Shown: positions 8,831 through 18,140 of the stretch, piece after piece
How the letters are laid out: every line of letters begins with the position of its first letter
Position numbering within the stretch: position 1 is the stretch's first letter
Source of the DNA: Pseudomonas chlororaphis subsp. aurantiaca
GTDB taxonomy: Bacteria > Pseudomonadota > Gammaproteobacteria > Pseudomonadales > Pseudomonadaceae
Direction: 5' to 3'
Assembly (NCBI RefSeq): GCF_013466605.1
Contig: NZ_CP059162.1
Location: 3,782,001-3,846,000, forward strand
Length of the DNA stretch: 64,000 nucleotides
The notes under the pieces: model-generated
What the model was told of the DNA's origin: nothing
Seen by the model: only the letters and a program-made list of their open reading frames with translations
Database searches by the model: none
Made by a program: the position numbers and the translations under genes

Positions 8831-10024
8831 TTAATACAGGCATTCGACGGCCATGGCCGTGGCTTCGCCGCCGCCGATGCAGATCGCCGCGACGCCGCGC
8901 TTCAGGCCTTTCTGGCGCAGGGCCGAGAGCAGGGTCACGAGGATCCGCGCGCCGGACGCGCCGATCGGGTGGCCCAGGGCGCAGGCGCCGCCATGGACGT
9001 TGACCTTGTCGTGGGGGATTTCCAGCTTCTGCATGGTGACCAGGCTGACCACGGCAAAGGCTTCGTTGATTTCGAACAGCTCGACCTGGTCCAGCGACCA
9101 GCCGGTCTTCTTCATCAGCGTCTTGATCGCCCCGACCGGCGCCACCGGGAACAGTCCCGGGGTATCGGCGAACGCCGCATGACCGTGGATCACCGCCAGG
9201 GGCTTGAGGCCACGTTTCTCGGCCTCGGAACGGCGCATCAGCACCAGGGCCGCGGCGCCGTCGGAGATCGAACTGGAGTTGGCCGCGGTAACGGTGCCGC
9301 CGTCGCGGAACGCCGGTTTCAGCGTGGCGATCTTGTCCAGCCTGGCCTTGGGCGGCTGTTCGTCGTCGCTGACGGTCTGCTGCTCCTTGCCGACGGTGAC
9401 CTGCAACGGCACGATTTCCGCCTTGAAGCTGCCGTCCTTGATCGCCTGCTGGGCGCGGGTCAGCGAAGCCACGGCGAAGGCGTCCTGGGCTTCGCGACTG
9501 AAGCCGTTGGTCTCGGCGCAGTCTTCGGCGAAGGTGCCCATCAGGCGGCCCTTGTCGTAGGCGTCTTCGAGGCCGTCGAGGAACATATGGTCGAGCACCC
9601 GCCCGTGGCCCATGCGGTAGCCGCTGCGGGCGCGATCCAGCAGGTACGGCGCGTTGGACATGCTTTCCATGCCGCCGGCGATCACCACCTCGGCGCTGCC
9701 GGCCAGCAGCATGTCGTGGGCGGCGATGGTCGCGGCCATGCCGGAGCCGCACATCTTGTTCAGGGTGGTGCAGCGGGTGGCCTTGTCCAGCCCGGCGCCC
9801 AGCGCCGCCTGACGGGCCGGCGCCTGGCCGAGACCGGCCGGCAGCACGCAGCCGAACAGCACTTCATCGATGCTGTCGCTGGCCACCCCGGCGCGCTCCA
9901 CTGCGGCCTTGATGGCGGCGGCGCCGAGTTGCGGCGCGGTCAGGCTTTTCAGCTCGCCCTGGAAGCCGCCCATGGGGGTGCGGACGGCGCTAACGATAAC
10001 GATCGGATCTTGGTTCATGGTCAT
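8831..10024 (-). CDS. fadAx: Acetyl-CoA acetyltransferase (thiolase), FadAx-like
   Basis: The 397-residue thiolase has the acyl-accepting Cys92 in LNKMCGSGMAA, the GGACALGHPIGASGARI motif with its active-site histidine in the last 50 residues, and the deprotonating Cys382 in CIGGGEA. It should cleave (2-methyl)acetoacetyl-CoA to acetyl-CoA and a short acyl-CoA, the last step of isoleucine or butanoate-type degradation. The middle SDR gene supplies its 3-ketoacyl substrate. Start at 10024 follows an AGGAGG site at 10026-10031 on the reverse strand. Confidence 0.92.
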   Translation of the reverse strand: MTMNQDPIVIVSAVRTPMGGFQGELKSLTAPQLGAAAIKAAVERAGVASDSIDEVLFGCVLPAGLGQAPARQAALGAGLDKATRCTTLNKMCGSGMAATIAAHDMLLAGSAEVVIAGGMESMSNAPYLLDRARSGYRMGHGRVLDHMFLDGLEDAYDKGRLMGTFAEDCAETNGFSREAQDAFAVASLTRAQQAIKDGSFKAEIVPLQVTVGKEQQTVSDDEQPPKARLDKIATLKPAFRDGGTVTAANSSSISDGAAALVLMRRSEAEKRGLKPLAVIHGHAAFADTPGLFPVAPVGAIKTLMKKTGWSLDQVELFEINEAFAVVSLVTMQKLEIPHDKVNVHGGACALGHPIGASGARILVTLLSALRQKGLKRGVAAICIGGGEATAMAVECLY

Positions 10025-10033
10025 CCTCCTTCC

Positions 10034-10798
10034 TTACTTGGCTGCCATGCGCAGGGCGCCGTCGAGACGGATCACCTCGCCATTGAGCATGCTATTGCCA
10101 ATGATATGCCCGACCAGCGCGGCGTACTCGTCCGGCTTGCCCAGGCGTGGCGGGAACGGCACGCCGGCGGCCAGCGAAGCGCGGACTTCGTCGCTCATGC
10201 CGGCCATCATCGGGGTTTCGAAAATGCCCGGGGCGATGGTCATCACCCGGATGCCGAAGCGCGCCAGCTCGCGGGCGGCCGGCAGGGTCAGGCTGGCGAT
10301 CGCGCCCTTGGACGCGGCATAGGCGGCCTGGCCGATCTGCCCGTCGAAGGCCGCCGCCGAGGCGGTGTTGATGATCACCCCACGCTCGCCGTCGGCGTTC
10401 GGCTCGCTATTGGCGATAGCCGCGGCGGCCAGGCGCATCAGGTTGAAACTGCCGATCAGGTTGACGTTGATCACCTGGCTGAAGCTGGCCAAGGCATGCG
10501 GACCGTTCTTGCCGAGGATCTTCTCGCCGCGCACGATCCCGGCGCAGTTGACCAGCCCGTGCAGGCTGCCGAACGCCTTGAGCGTGGCCTGCACCGCCGC
10601 TTCGGCGGCCGCTTCGTCAGTGATATCGGCGACCGTGCTCTGGCAGCCGAGCTGTTGCGCCTGGGCCGCGACGGCCTCGGCGTTGAGGTCCACCAGCATC
10701 ACCTGGGCGCCGGCCCTGACCAGCATCTGCGCGGTGGCCGCACCGAGACCGGAAGCGCCGCCGCTGACGAGAAAAACCTTGTTTTCGATGTGCATCAT
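10034..10798 (-). CDS. fadB2x: Short-chain 3-hydroxyacyl-CoA dehydrogenase (HSD17B10-like), FadB2x-like
   Basis: A 254-residue short-chain dehydrogenase with the NAD-binding SGGASGLG at 12-19, an acidic residue after the second strand (VDLN at 36-39) that favours NAD(H), NCAG at 84-87, and the catalytic Ser147, Tyr160 and Lys164 (YAASK). The sequence closely follows the human HSD10/2-methyl-3-hydroxybutyryl-CoA dehydrogenase type. It should oxidise 3-hydroxy-2-methylbutyryl-CoA or 3-hydroxybutyryl-CoA. It is nine bases upstream of the thiolase gene. Confidence 0.9.
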   Translation of the reverse strand: MMHIENKVFLVSGGASGLGAATAQMLVRAGAQVMLVDLNAEAVAAQAQQLGCQSTVADITDEAAAEAAVQATLKAFGSLHGLVNCAGIVRGEKILGKNGPHALASFSQVINVNLIGSFNLMRLAAAAIANSEPNADGERGVIINTASAAAFDGQIGQAAYAASKGAIASLTLPAARELARFGIRVMTIAPGIFETPMMAGMSDEVRASLAAGVPFPPRLGKPDEYAALVGHIIGNSMLNGEVIRLDGALRMAAK

Positions 10799-10813
10799 GA
10801 GTTCCTGGGTAAT

Positions 10814-12478
10814 TCAGGCCGAAGCCTTGTGCGCCGCGGCCTCTTGAGCCTTGGCGATTTCCTGGTTGCGCAGGATGAAGCGCTGCAACTTGCCGCTTGG
10901 GGTTTTCGGCAATTCGCTGACAAATTCGATTTCACGGGGGTACGAGTGCGCGGCCAGGCGCTTGCGCACATGCTGGCGCAGCTCTTCGGCCAGCTCCGGC
11001 GCGGCGCGGTATTGCGGGTTGAGCACGACGAAGGCCTTGACCAGCTCGGTGCGCTCCGGATCGGGCTTGCCGATCACCGCCGCCTCGACCACCGCCGGGT
11101 GCTCGATCAGCGCGCTTTCCACGTCGAACGGGCCGACCCGGTAACCCGAGGTGGTGATCACATCGTCACTGCGCCCGACGAAGCTGATGCTGCCGTCCGG
11201 GTTCAGCTCCACGGTGTCGCCGCTGAGGTAGTAGTGGCCGACGAAGGCCTTGGTCACCACGCCGTCGTAGCCGTTGAACCAGCACATCGGCGACTGGCTG
11301 CGGTCGATGGCGAGGATCCCCGGCTGGCCGACCGAGAGTTCCTGGTGCTGCTCGTCGAGCACCACGATACGGTGGCCCGGCGAGGCGAAACCGGCCGCGC
11401 CGACATGCACCGGATGCTCCAGGCCGTGGTGGTTGCACAGGACCATGCCCAGCTCGGTCTGGCCGTAATGGTCGTGGATCACCACCCCGAGGTTGTCGGC
11501 GAACCAGCGGATCACCTCCGGGTTCAGCGGCTCGCCGGCGCTGCTGACGATGCGCAGCTTGCCCTCGATCGAACGGGCGAACTCGTCGCCGCCGGCGATC
11601 AGCAGGCGGTAGGCGGTCGGCGAACCGGTGAGGTTGCTGATCCCGTATTTGTTGATCACCCGGCAGGTGCTTTCCAGGGTGAAGGGCCCATCGTAGAAGG
11701 TGATCGGGTGGCCCAGGCCCAGCGGGCCGGTGACGCCGAAATAGATGCCGTAGGCCCAGCCCGGGTCGGCGACGTTCCAGAACGCGTCCTCGGGACGCAG
11801 GTCGACGGCGTCGCGGGTGTAGCTCTGGAACGCGACGATGGCCTTGAGCGGCACGTAGAGCGCCTTGGACGGACCGGTGGTGCCGGAGGTGAACATCAGC
11901 AGGAATGGGTCTTCGCCCGTCAGCAGCACGGGTTCGCACTGCGCCGGGTAATTGGCCAGCTCGGCCCAGAAACTGAAGTCGCCACGGACGATGCCCTGGC
12001 CCTTGGCGCCCGCGACCGTGACGATGGTCGGGCAGTCGGCCACCTCGTTGAGCTTTGACCGGTTGACCGCGTCGGTCACCACCACTTTGGCCCCGGAGCT
12101 GTTCAGGCGGTGTTCGATGGCCTTGGGGCCGAAGGCGGTGAACAGCGGCTGGTAGACCGCGCCGATGCGCCAGGTGGCGAGCACCGCGATCAACAGTTCG
12201 ACGTTGCGCGGCAGCAGGCCGGCGACCTTGTCGCCCTTGCCCACGCCCTGGGCCAGGAGGAAGTTGGCGAAACGTGCGGCCTGGTCCTGCAATTCGCTGA
12301 AGGTGTAGGTCGCGCTACTGCCGTCGCGGCCCTCCCAGAACAGCGCGATACGCCCCGGCAAGGCGTGCCGGTCACAGCATTCGACGCAGGCATTGAGTGC
12401 CGACAACGAGCCATGCAGGGCCGCATCGACGGTGTACTGGTAATTGAAGTGTGCCGTGGCAGACAGGTAATCGCGCAT
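10814..12478 (-). CDS. fadDx: AMP-forming acyl-CoA synthetase, FadDx-like
   Basis: The 554-residue adenylate-forming enzyme has the phosphate-binding FTSGTTGPSKA, the adenine-contact region DHYGQTELG, the hinge GRSDDVITTSGYRVGP and the catalytic Lys530 in PKTPSGKLQRF. It activates a short or medium carboxylic acid with ATP and CoA and feeds the genes downstream. As the first gene of the reverse operon it should lie nearest the promoter, in the region 12479-12640. Specificity cannot be read from sequence; the neighbours point to C4-C5 acids, straight or branched. Confidence 0.88.
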   Translation of the reverse strand: MRDYLSATAHFNYQYTVDAALHGSLSALNACVECCDRHALPGRIALFWEGRDGSSATYTFSELQDQAARFANFLLAQGVGKGDKVAGLLPRNVELLIAVLATWRIGAVYQPLFTAFGPKAIEHRLNSSGAKVVVTDAVNRSKLNEVADCPTIVTVAGAKGQGIVRGDFSFWAELANYPAQCEPVLLTGEDPFLLMFTSGTTGPSKALYVPLKAIVAFQSYTRDAVDLRPEDAFWNVADPGWAYGIYFGVTGPLGLGHPITFYDGPFTLESTCRVINKYGISNLTGSPTAYRLLIAGGDEFARSIEGKLRIVSSAGEPLNPEVIRWFADNLGVVIHDHYGQTELGMVLCNHHGLEHPVHVGAAGFASPGHRIVVLDEQHQELSVGQPGILAIDRSQSPMCWFNGYDGVVTKAFVGHYYLSGDTVELNPDGSISFVGRSDDVITTSGYRVGPFDVESALIEHPAVVEAAVIGKPDPERTELVKAFVVLNPQYRAAPELAEELRQHVRKRLAAHSYPREIEFVSELPKTPSGKLQRFILRNQEIAKAQEAAAHKASA

Positions 12479-12636
12479 TGCCAGAATCCCTCGCTGTTCT
12501 TATTAGGATGGGAACCAATGGGAACCACAAAGACATCAGGCAAATACTGGCGCCACGGCCCGGGCGGGACAATGGTCAAAGCTTTCAAGTTGCGTGACTG
12601 GTTTGGCCAAGAACCCCATGGCGGCCAAGACATTCT

Positions 12637-12937
12637 GTAGCCGCTGCCAAGCGACAGTGAGGCTGCGCCGGACCTGGGCGGCATTCCGACGTAGCGCTCG
12701 CAACCCAGGCAATGCATTCAGCCTGACCCACCGCAAGCTCGGGTTTTGCGGCAACTGCGTTGCCGATCGCAGCCTCGCGCTGCTCGACAGCGGCTACCCA
12801 GGTTCCCCGTAGCCGCTGCCGCAGGCTGCGATCGAGGCCACAGGACTCGCTATCAGCCTTGACGCGGAGCATCAGAGACACCGCGCCGCACGCCTTTGCG
12901 ACCGTTCCGGTCGATCGCAGCCTGCGACAGCGGCTGC
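12637..12937. repeat. Two adjacent REP/REPIN elements, family A
   Basis: The better-preserved unit runs 12809-12937, with arms GTAGCCGCTGCCGCAGGC (from 12809) and a near-complement ending at 12937 that has two changes. A more decayed unit, 12637-12799, carries TGTAGCCGCTGCC and GATCGCAGCCTCG. The repeats fill most of the 469-base gap between the fadDx operon and the AraC-type gene, so little room remains for the fadDx promoter (12479-12636). No coding sequence is supported here. Confidence 0.75.
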
Positions 12938-12947
12938 AGGGATGCGC

Positions 12948-13964
12948 TCAGGTCGGGTCGTTGAGGATCAGGCTGCGGTAATGCCCGGGGTTGGAGCCGG
13001 ACCACTTGCGAAAGGCCTTGTAGAACGAGCTGGCGTCGGCGAAGCCCAGGCGGCTGGCGATTTCCGTGAAGCTGATCTGCGGCTCGGCCAGCCAGGCGAT
13101 CGCCAGTTCCTTGCGCACCCCGTCCTTGATTCCCTGGTAGGTCTGCCCCTCTTCCGCCAGGCGGCGGCGCAGGGTCGAGGCCGACATGCACAGGCTGTGG
13201 GCCAGGCTCTCGGTTTCCGGCCACTGGGCGGCGGGCAGCTGGCGCAGGTCGTGCTTGATGCGGCTGGCCAGGCTCTCCGGGTCGCGGTATTTGACCAGGA
13301 TATTGGCCGGCGCCTGGGCCAGGAAGCGCTTGAGCTCCTCGTCAGTGCGCTTGATCGGCAGGTCCAGGCAGTCGGCGGCGACGATCATCCGCGTGCGCGG
13401 CCGGTCGAACCGCAGGTTCTGCGAGAACATCACCTGGTAGTCGTCGCAGAAATCCGGTTCTGGGCAGCGCAGCTCGATGGCCAGGATCGGGATGCGCCGC
13501 CCGGCCAGCCAGCAGGCCACGCCGTGGACGATCATCCAGTAGGTGAAATAGGTGAAGGCCCGGCGCGGCGCCTGCTCGTCCTCCAGCAGGACGATCTCCG
13601 CCAGGCTCTGCTGGCGTACCAGCTGGGCCGGCAGGTGTTCGAGCATCAGCGACAAAAAAGCCAGCCCGGACTCCAGGCCCGCCGCCAGGTTCTGCCGGGC
13701 CATGGCGGTGCGGCAGAGAAACTCCAGGCTGCCGGACTTGAGCTTGCGCGGGTCCATGCCGAAGAACTCGTCGTCCGTGCGCCGCGCCAGCAGGCGCCAC
13801 AGCCGGGCATAGGCCAGCGCCGGCACGCGGGCGGCACTGACGTCCAGCTGGGCCGGGTCGATGCCGACCTTGAGCAGCACTTCTTCGCTGGCGGCACCCG
13901 GGGCGCAGCTTTGCAGCAGCGCTTCGCGCACCAGTTGCATGGAGATGGTGTCTTTTTCCGACAT
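12948..13964 (-). CDS. AraC-family transcriptional regulator (OruR/ArgR-like, arabinose-binding-type N-domain)
   Basis: The 338-residue protein has a long N-terminal helical sensor domain (about residues 20-210, the type annotated as Arabinose_bd in AraC-like regulators such as OruR) and a C-terminal double helix-turn-helix. In the latter, CMSASTLRRRLAEEGQTYQG and ITFTE-like ISFTEIASRLGFADASSFYK are the two recognition units. It ends in PGHYRSLI. It points the same way as the acyl-CoA operon downstream, suggesting it may regulate it. I considered MtlR for the nearby mannitol operon but nothing in the sequence supports that. Confidence 0.85.
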   Translation of the reverse strand: MSEKDTISMQLVREALLQSCAPGAASEEVLLKVGIDPAQLDVSAARVPALAYARLWRLLARRTDDEFFGMDPRKLKSGSLEFLCRTAMARQNLAAGLESGLAFLSLMLEHLPAQLVRQQSLAEIVLLEDEQAPRRAFTYFTYWMIVHGVACWLAGRRIPILAIELRCPEPDFCDDYQVMFSQNLRFDRPRTRMIVAADCLDLPIKRTDEELKRFLAQAPANILVKYRDPESLASRIKHDLRQLPAAQWPETESLAHSLCMSASTLRRRLAEEGQTYQGIKDGVRKELAIAWLAEPQISFTEIASRLGFADASSFYKAFRKWSGSNPGHYRSLILNDPT

Positions 13965-14204
13965 CGCGCTGAACGGCTTCCTGCATAAAGGGATGGGCCG
14001 GTCATCTTAGGCAGTGACCGGTAAAAAGCTAGCGTGCTTTTGGCTAAAGTGCGGCATCCGTCCGATACCCGGCGGTGACTTTTACCGGGCTCTCTCGGGA
14101 AACGTCCTAAATTTCGCGAGATCGCCGCAAGTAGCACCTGTGCAGCCGTTCTTAGCAATCAATCTCAAATAGGATTCGCTCTCACCAAAAAGAGAGTGCT
14201 TCTT

Positions 14205-16412
14205 ATGCAAACGAAAGCCCCATCCCCACTGCCGCCACACCGCTTGCTGGCCTCTACCTTGGGCCTTGCCCTCGCCTCCTGCGCCGGCGCGGCCGAAGCC
14301 GGCGAACGGCAGAAATCCCTGCAACTGGACAACATCAAGGTCGAGGCCGAGCAACCCGGTTCCCGGACCGATCGCTCGGCCTCCGCCAAGTACGTGGCGC
14401 CGCTGCTGGACACCCCGCAGACCATCACCGTGGTGCCGCCCAAGCTGATCCAGGAACAGCAGGCGCTGAGCCTGCGCCAGGTGCTGTCGAACGTGTCCGG
14501 CATCACCTTCAACGCCGGCGAAGGCGGTGGCGGCTCGGGGGACAGCATCAACATCCGCGGCTTCTCGGCCAACAGCAACATGCAGATCGACGGCCTGCGC
14601 GACAGCGCGCAGACCAACCGTTCCGACACCTTCAACGTCGAGCAGGTGGAGGTCATCAAGGGCCCCAACTCGGTGTTCGGCGGCGCCGGCACCACCGGCG
14701 GCAGCATCAACGTGGTCAGCAAGCAACCGAAGAACCAGGCGTTCACCCGCCTGGGCGGTAGCCTCGGCACCGACAATTACTACCGCCTGACGCTGGACAG
14801 CAACCAGCCCCTGGAAGGCGTCGGCCAGGACAGCGCGGTGCGGATCAACCTGATGGGCCATCAGAACGATGTGCCCGGCCGCGAAAAGATCGACCGCGAG
14901 CGCTGGGGCATCGCGCCGTCGTTGCGCCTGGGGTTCAGCGACGCCACCCGGCTGACCCTCAGCGCCTTCCACCAGACCGACGACAACCTGCCCGACTACG
15001 GCGTACCGGCGCTGGACGGCAAGAAGCTGGCCGGGGTCAAGCGCGATGCCTATTTCGGCTGGAAGAACCTCGACAAGGAAGAGATCGAACAGAACGCCTT
15101 CACCGCCGACTTCGAGCATGATTTCAGCGACCACCTGCGCCTGCAGAACCTCACGCGCTACAGCCACACCGCGCGCGACACCATCGTCTCGGCATCCCAT
15201 GCCAATACCAGCGGCGTGCCGGCGGGCCGCTACCGCCCGGCCGGGCCCCAGGCCTACGGGCGCGACGCCACCACCGAGATGTGGATCAACCAGAGCAACC
15301 TGATCGGCGACTTCGAATTCGCCGGCATGCGCCACGATCTGGTGGCGGGCGTGGAACTGTCCCGGGAAATCCTCGACCTGAAGACCTACAACCACGGCCT
15401 GAACACGGCCTTGTATCCACGCAACGGCTATGCCCTGGGCAACCCGCCCGGGCGCTGGAACGGCCCGGTCAACAAGGCCACCAGCGGTTATACCGAGACC
15501 ACCCTCAAGGGCCAGGCGTACTACCTGTTCGACACCATCGCCCTGAGCGAGCGCTGGGACCTCAACCTCGGCCTGCGCTACGACAAGATCAAGGGCGATG
15601 TCGACAAATACTCGGCCAGCCATGTGAAGAGCGACAGCCTGGCCTCGGACACGAACAAGGCCAGCGCCCGTACCGGGCTGGTGTTCAAGCCGACCGAGAA
15701 CGGGCGCATCTATGCCGCCTGGGGCAACTCCTTCAACCCGTCCGCCGAGAACCTGGCCTCCACCGGCGGAGGCTTGAGCAAGGGCAACCAGGACCTGGCG
15801 CCGGAAAAGAACGAAACCTGGGAACTGGGCACCAAGTGGGAGCTGCTGGACAAGCGCCTGGAACTGGACGCCGCGCTGTTTCGCGTAGAGAAGAGCAACG
15901 CCCGGGAAACCATGGCCGACGGCTCGACCCAACTGGCCGGCAAGCAGCGGGTGCAGGGTGTGGAAATCGGCGTCACCGGGCATGTCAGCGAGCAGTGGGA
16001 TGTGTTCGCCAACTACACCTTCCTCGACAGCGAAATCCTCAACGCGGCGAACACCGCCTCGGGCATCGCGCGCAAGGGCCAGGCCCTGGGTAACACGCCG
16101 CCGCGTTCGCTCAACCTGTGGACCACCTATGAGTTGCCGGCCGGCTGGACCCTGGGTTACGGCACGCGTTATGTCAGCGAGCGCAACGTCAGCTCCAGCA
16201 CCCGCGCCAAGCTGGATGCCTACTGGGTGCACAACGCCATGCTCGGCTACAAGGTCAACCACAACCTCGACCTGCAGTTGAACGTCAACAACCTGTTCGA
16301 CAAGGACTACGTGGAACGGGTGCGCCAGCAGTCCGGCTCAACGACGCGCTCCTCGGCCATCGAATACGGCGACGCGCGCGCGGCGATCATGTCGGCCACC
16401 TACACCTTCTGA
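14205..16412 (+). CDS. TonB-dependent siderophore receptor (Fiu/PiuA-like, catecholate type)
   Basis: The 735-residue protein has a signal peptide (residues 1 to about 30, ending near AAEA), a plug domain with DTPQTITVVPPKLIQEQ, INIRGF, NMQIDGLRD and VEVIKGPNSVFGGAG, and a 22-strand barrel ending in the terminal aromatic ATYTF. The layout resembles E. coli Fiu and P. aeruginosa PiuA, receptors for catechol-type ferric siderophores. ATG 14205 is chosen over GTG 14196. I looked for a Fur box in 14100-14204; AATCTCAAATAGGATT at 14161-14176 is only a weak candidate. A hairpin follows the stop. Confidence 0.88.
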   Translation: MQTKAPSPLPPHRLLASTLGLALASCAGAAEAGERQKSLQLDNIKVEAEQPGSRTDRSASAKYVAPLLDTPQTITVVPPKLIQEQQALSLRQVLSNVSGITFNAGEGGGGSGDSINIRGFSANSNMQIDGLRDSAQTNRSDTFNVEQVEVIKGPNSVFGGAGTTGGSINVVSKQPKNQAFTRLGGSLGTDNYYRLTLDSNQPLEGVGQDSAVRINLMGHQNDVPGREKIDRERWGIAPSLRLGFSDATRLTLSAFHQTDDNLPDYGVPALDGKKLAGVKRDAYFGWKNLDKEEIEQNAFTADFEHDFSDHLRLQNLTRYSHTARDTIVSASHANTSGVPAGRYRPAGPQAYGRDATTEMWINQSNLIGDFEFAGMRHDLVAGVELSREILDLKTYNHGLNTALYPRNGYALGNPPGRWNGPVNKATSGYTETTLKGQAYYLFDTIALSERWDLNLGLRYDKIKGDVDKYSASHVKSDSLASDTNKASARTGLVFKPTENGRIYAAWGNSFNPSAENLASTGGGLSKGNQDLAPEKNETWELGTKWELLDKRLELDAALFRVEKSNARETMADGSTQLAGKQRVQGVEIGVTGHVSEQWDVFANYTFLDSEILNAANTASGIARKGQALGNTPPRSLNLWTTYELPAGWTLGYGTRYVSERNVSSSTRAKLDAYWVHNAMLGYKVNHNLDLQLNVNNLFDKDYVERVRQQSGSTTRSSAIEYGDARAAIMSATYTF

Positions 16413-16427
16413 CCCCTCCCCCATCAG

Positions 16428-16455
16428 CGCGAAGCCCCGGTCGACCGGGGCTTCG
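16428..16455 (+). terminator. Terminator-like perfect palindrome after the receptor gene
   Basis: A 12-base stem (GCGAAGCCCCGG / CCGGGGCTTCGC) closes on TCGA, 16 bases after the receptor stop. The 28 bases are fully palindromic. No strong U-run follows, so it may act as a transcript 3' end or a weak terminator. Confidence 0.65.
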
Positions 16456-16752
16456 CCGCTGTCATCGGCGCCGTCTCCCCGTTCTCCGGCTCAGGCCGCC
16501 ACGGTAAAAAACCAATACGTTATCTCCCCGGCTTTACCTGGCCCGAACGGGCGAATCCTTGGCCCATGGCGGCTTGCGCCGGGTGGAGGATTTCGTCGCA
16601 GTGCAAAAAAGTATCGATTCGAGTGTCAGGGATGATTTGTCAGCGCGGGCGTTGAGGGCTGTAATCAGCCCCACATTCTTCCCTGCATCCGGAAGACACA
16701 ACAACAATAACCGTCCTTCTGCCGCCCACCGGGCCCGGAAGAGGAGTGCACG
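16456..16752 (+). promoter_or_regulatory. Promoter region of the mtl operon
   Basis: About 300 non-coding bases precede mtlE. A direct repeat TGTCAG occurs at 16624-16629 and 16638-16643, 14 bases apart start to start. That puts the copies on nearly the same helical face pattern expected for an AraC-type activator such as MtlR. An AT-rich stretch, CAAAAAAGTATCGATTCGAG, lies just upstream. The link to MtlR is inference. GAGGAG at 16741-16746 is the mtlE ribosome site. Confidence 0.5.
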
Positions 16753-18063
16753 ATGAAACCCAGCATCACAGCCCTGCTCGTCACCACCTGCATGACCTTG
16801 AGCGGCGTCAGCCTCGGCGCCCAGAGCGTGACCATCGCCACCGTCAACAACAGCGACATGATCCGCATGCAGAAACTCTCGAAAACCTTCGAGAGCGAGC
16901 ACCCGGACATCAAGCTGAACTGGGTGGTGCTCGAAGAGAACGTGCTGCGCCAGCGCCTGACCACCGACATCGCCACCCAGGGCGGGCAGTTCGACGTGCT
17001 GACCATCGGCATGTACGAAGCCGCTTTGTGGGGCGCCAAGGGCTGGCTGCAACCGATGCAGGACCTGCCCGCCGCCTATGACCTGCAGGATATCTTCCCC
17101 GCGGTACGCGAAGGCCTGTCGGCCAAGGGCACGCTGTACGCCCTGCCGTTCTACGCCGAAAGCTCGATGACCTACTACCGCACCGACCTGTTCAAGGACG
17201 CCGGCCTGGTCATGCCCGAGCACCCGACCTGGGAGCAGATCGGCGAGTTCGCCGGCAAGCTCAACAAACCCGAGCAGGAGCAGTACGGCCTCTGCCTGCG
17301 CGGTAAGGCCGGCTGGGGCGAGAACATGGCCCTGATCACCACCCTGGCCAACGGTTTCGGCGCGCGCTGGTTCAATGAGCAGTGGCAACCGGAATTCACC
17401 GGGCCGGAATGGAAGAACGCCCTGACCTTCTACGTCGACACCATGAAAAAGGCCGGCCCGCCCGGCGCCTCCAGCAACGGTTTCAACGAGAACCTGGCGC
17501 TGTTCAACAGCGGCAAGTGCGCGATCTGGGTCGACGCCAGCGTCGCCGGCTCCTTCGTCACCGACAAGTCGCAGAGCAAGGTCAGCGAACACGTCGGCTT
17601 TACCTACGCCCCGCACCAGGTGACCGACAAAGGCAGCGCCTGGATGTACTCCTGGGCGCTGGCGATCCCCACCAGTTCCAAGGCCAAGGATGCCGCGCAG
17701 ACCTTCGCCACCTGGGCCACGTCCAAGGAATACGGGGCCCTGGTCGCCGAGAAGGACGGCATCGCCAACGTGCCGCCGGGCACTCGCGCTTCGACCTACA
17801 GCGAGGCCTATATGCAGGCCGCGCCGTTCGCCAGGGTGACCCTGGAATCGCTGAAAGTCGCCGACCCGACCAGGCCGACCCTCAAGCCGGTGCCCTACAT
17901 CGGTATCCAGCTGGTGACCATTCCCGAGTTCCAGGCCATCGGCACCCAGGTCGGCAAACTGTTCTCCGCCGCGCTGATCGGCCAGACCACGGTCGACCAG
18001 GCCCTCGCCGCCGCGCAGCAAACCACCGAACGCGAAATGAAACGCGCCGGCTATCCCAAGTAA
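16753..18063 (+). CDS. mtlE: Polyol ABC transporter substrate-binding protein
   Basis: The 436-residue protein has a signal peptide ending near LGAQS (about residue 24) and the SBP_bac_1 (MalE-type) fold: YALPFYAESSMTYYRTDLF around 115-135 and the late MYSWALAIPTSSKAKDAA segment. In the P. fluorescens mtl operon this protein captures mannitol, glucitol or arabitol in the periplasm for MtlFGK. The gene order downstream confirms it. A stem-loop directly follows the stop and probably raises mtlE mRNA level over the membrane genes. Confidence 0.93.
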   Translation: MKPSITALLVTTCMTLSGVSLGAQSVTIATVNNSDMIRMQKLSKTFESEHPDIKLNWVVLEENVLRQRLTTDIATQGGQFDVLTIGMYEAALWGAKGWLQPMQDLPAAYDLQDIFPAVREGLSAKGTLYALPFYAESSMTYYRTDLFKDAGLVMPEHPTWEQIGEFAGKLNKPEQEQYGLCLRGKAGWGENMALITTLANGFGARWFNEQWQPEFTGPEWKNALTFYVDTMKKAGPPGASSNGFNENLALFNSGKCAIWVDASVAGSFVTDKSQSKVSEHVGFTYAPHQVTDKGSAWMYSWALAIPTSSKAKDAAQTFATWATSKEYGALVAEKDGIANVPPGTRASTYSEAYMQAAPFARVTLESLKVADPTRPTLKPVPYIGIQLVTIPEFQAIGTQVGKLFSAALIGQTTVDQALAAAQQTTEREMKRAGYPK

Positions 18064-18072
18064 ATCCCATCT

Positions 18073-18105
18073 CCTGTAGGAGCAGGGGGACGCCTAGTCC
18101 TACAG
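18073..18105 (+). repeat. Short family-B palindrome between mtlE and mtlF
   Basis: CTGTAGGA (18074-18081) pairs with TCCTACAG (18098-18105) around a 16-base GC-rich loop. The outer sequence, TGTAGGAGC, is the same tip as the large element at 61754-61856. It lies ten bases after mtlE and before mtlF, where it could stabilise the upstream message or reduce read-through. Confidence 0.6.
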
Positions 18106-18140
18106 AAGAAAGCATCTGTACCTGAACGGTTGTGATCGCC

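Noticed and set aside
7820..12058. A 1412-codon open frame on the forward strand
   Set aside because: It runs antisense over five well-supported acyl-CoA genes. Its translation is rich in His, Ala, Gly, Arg and Gln without any domain, which is the usual shadow of GC-rich codons.
12948..13964. The AraC-type gene as the missing mtlR
   Set aside because: Its N-domain is of the OruR-like type, it lies beyond a TonB receptor gene and points toward the acyl-CoA operon.
14100..14204. Fur box upstream of the siderophore receptor
   Set aside because: AATCTCAAATAGGATT has only partial similarity to the Fur consensus; no 19-base site with convincing symmetry was found.
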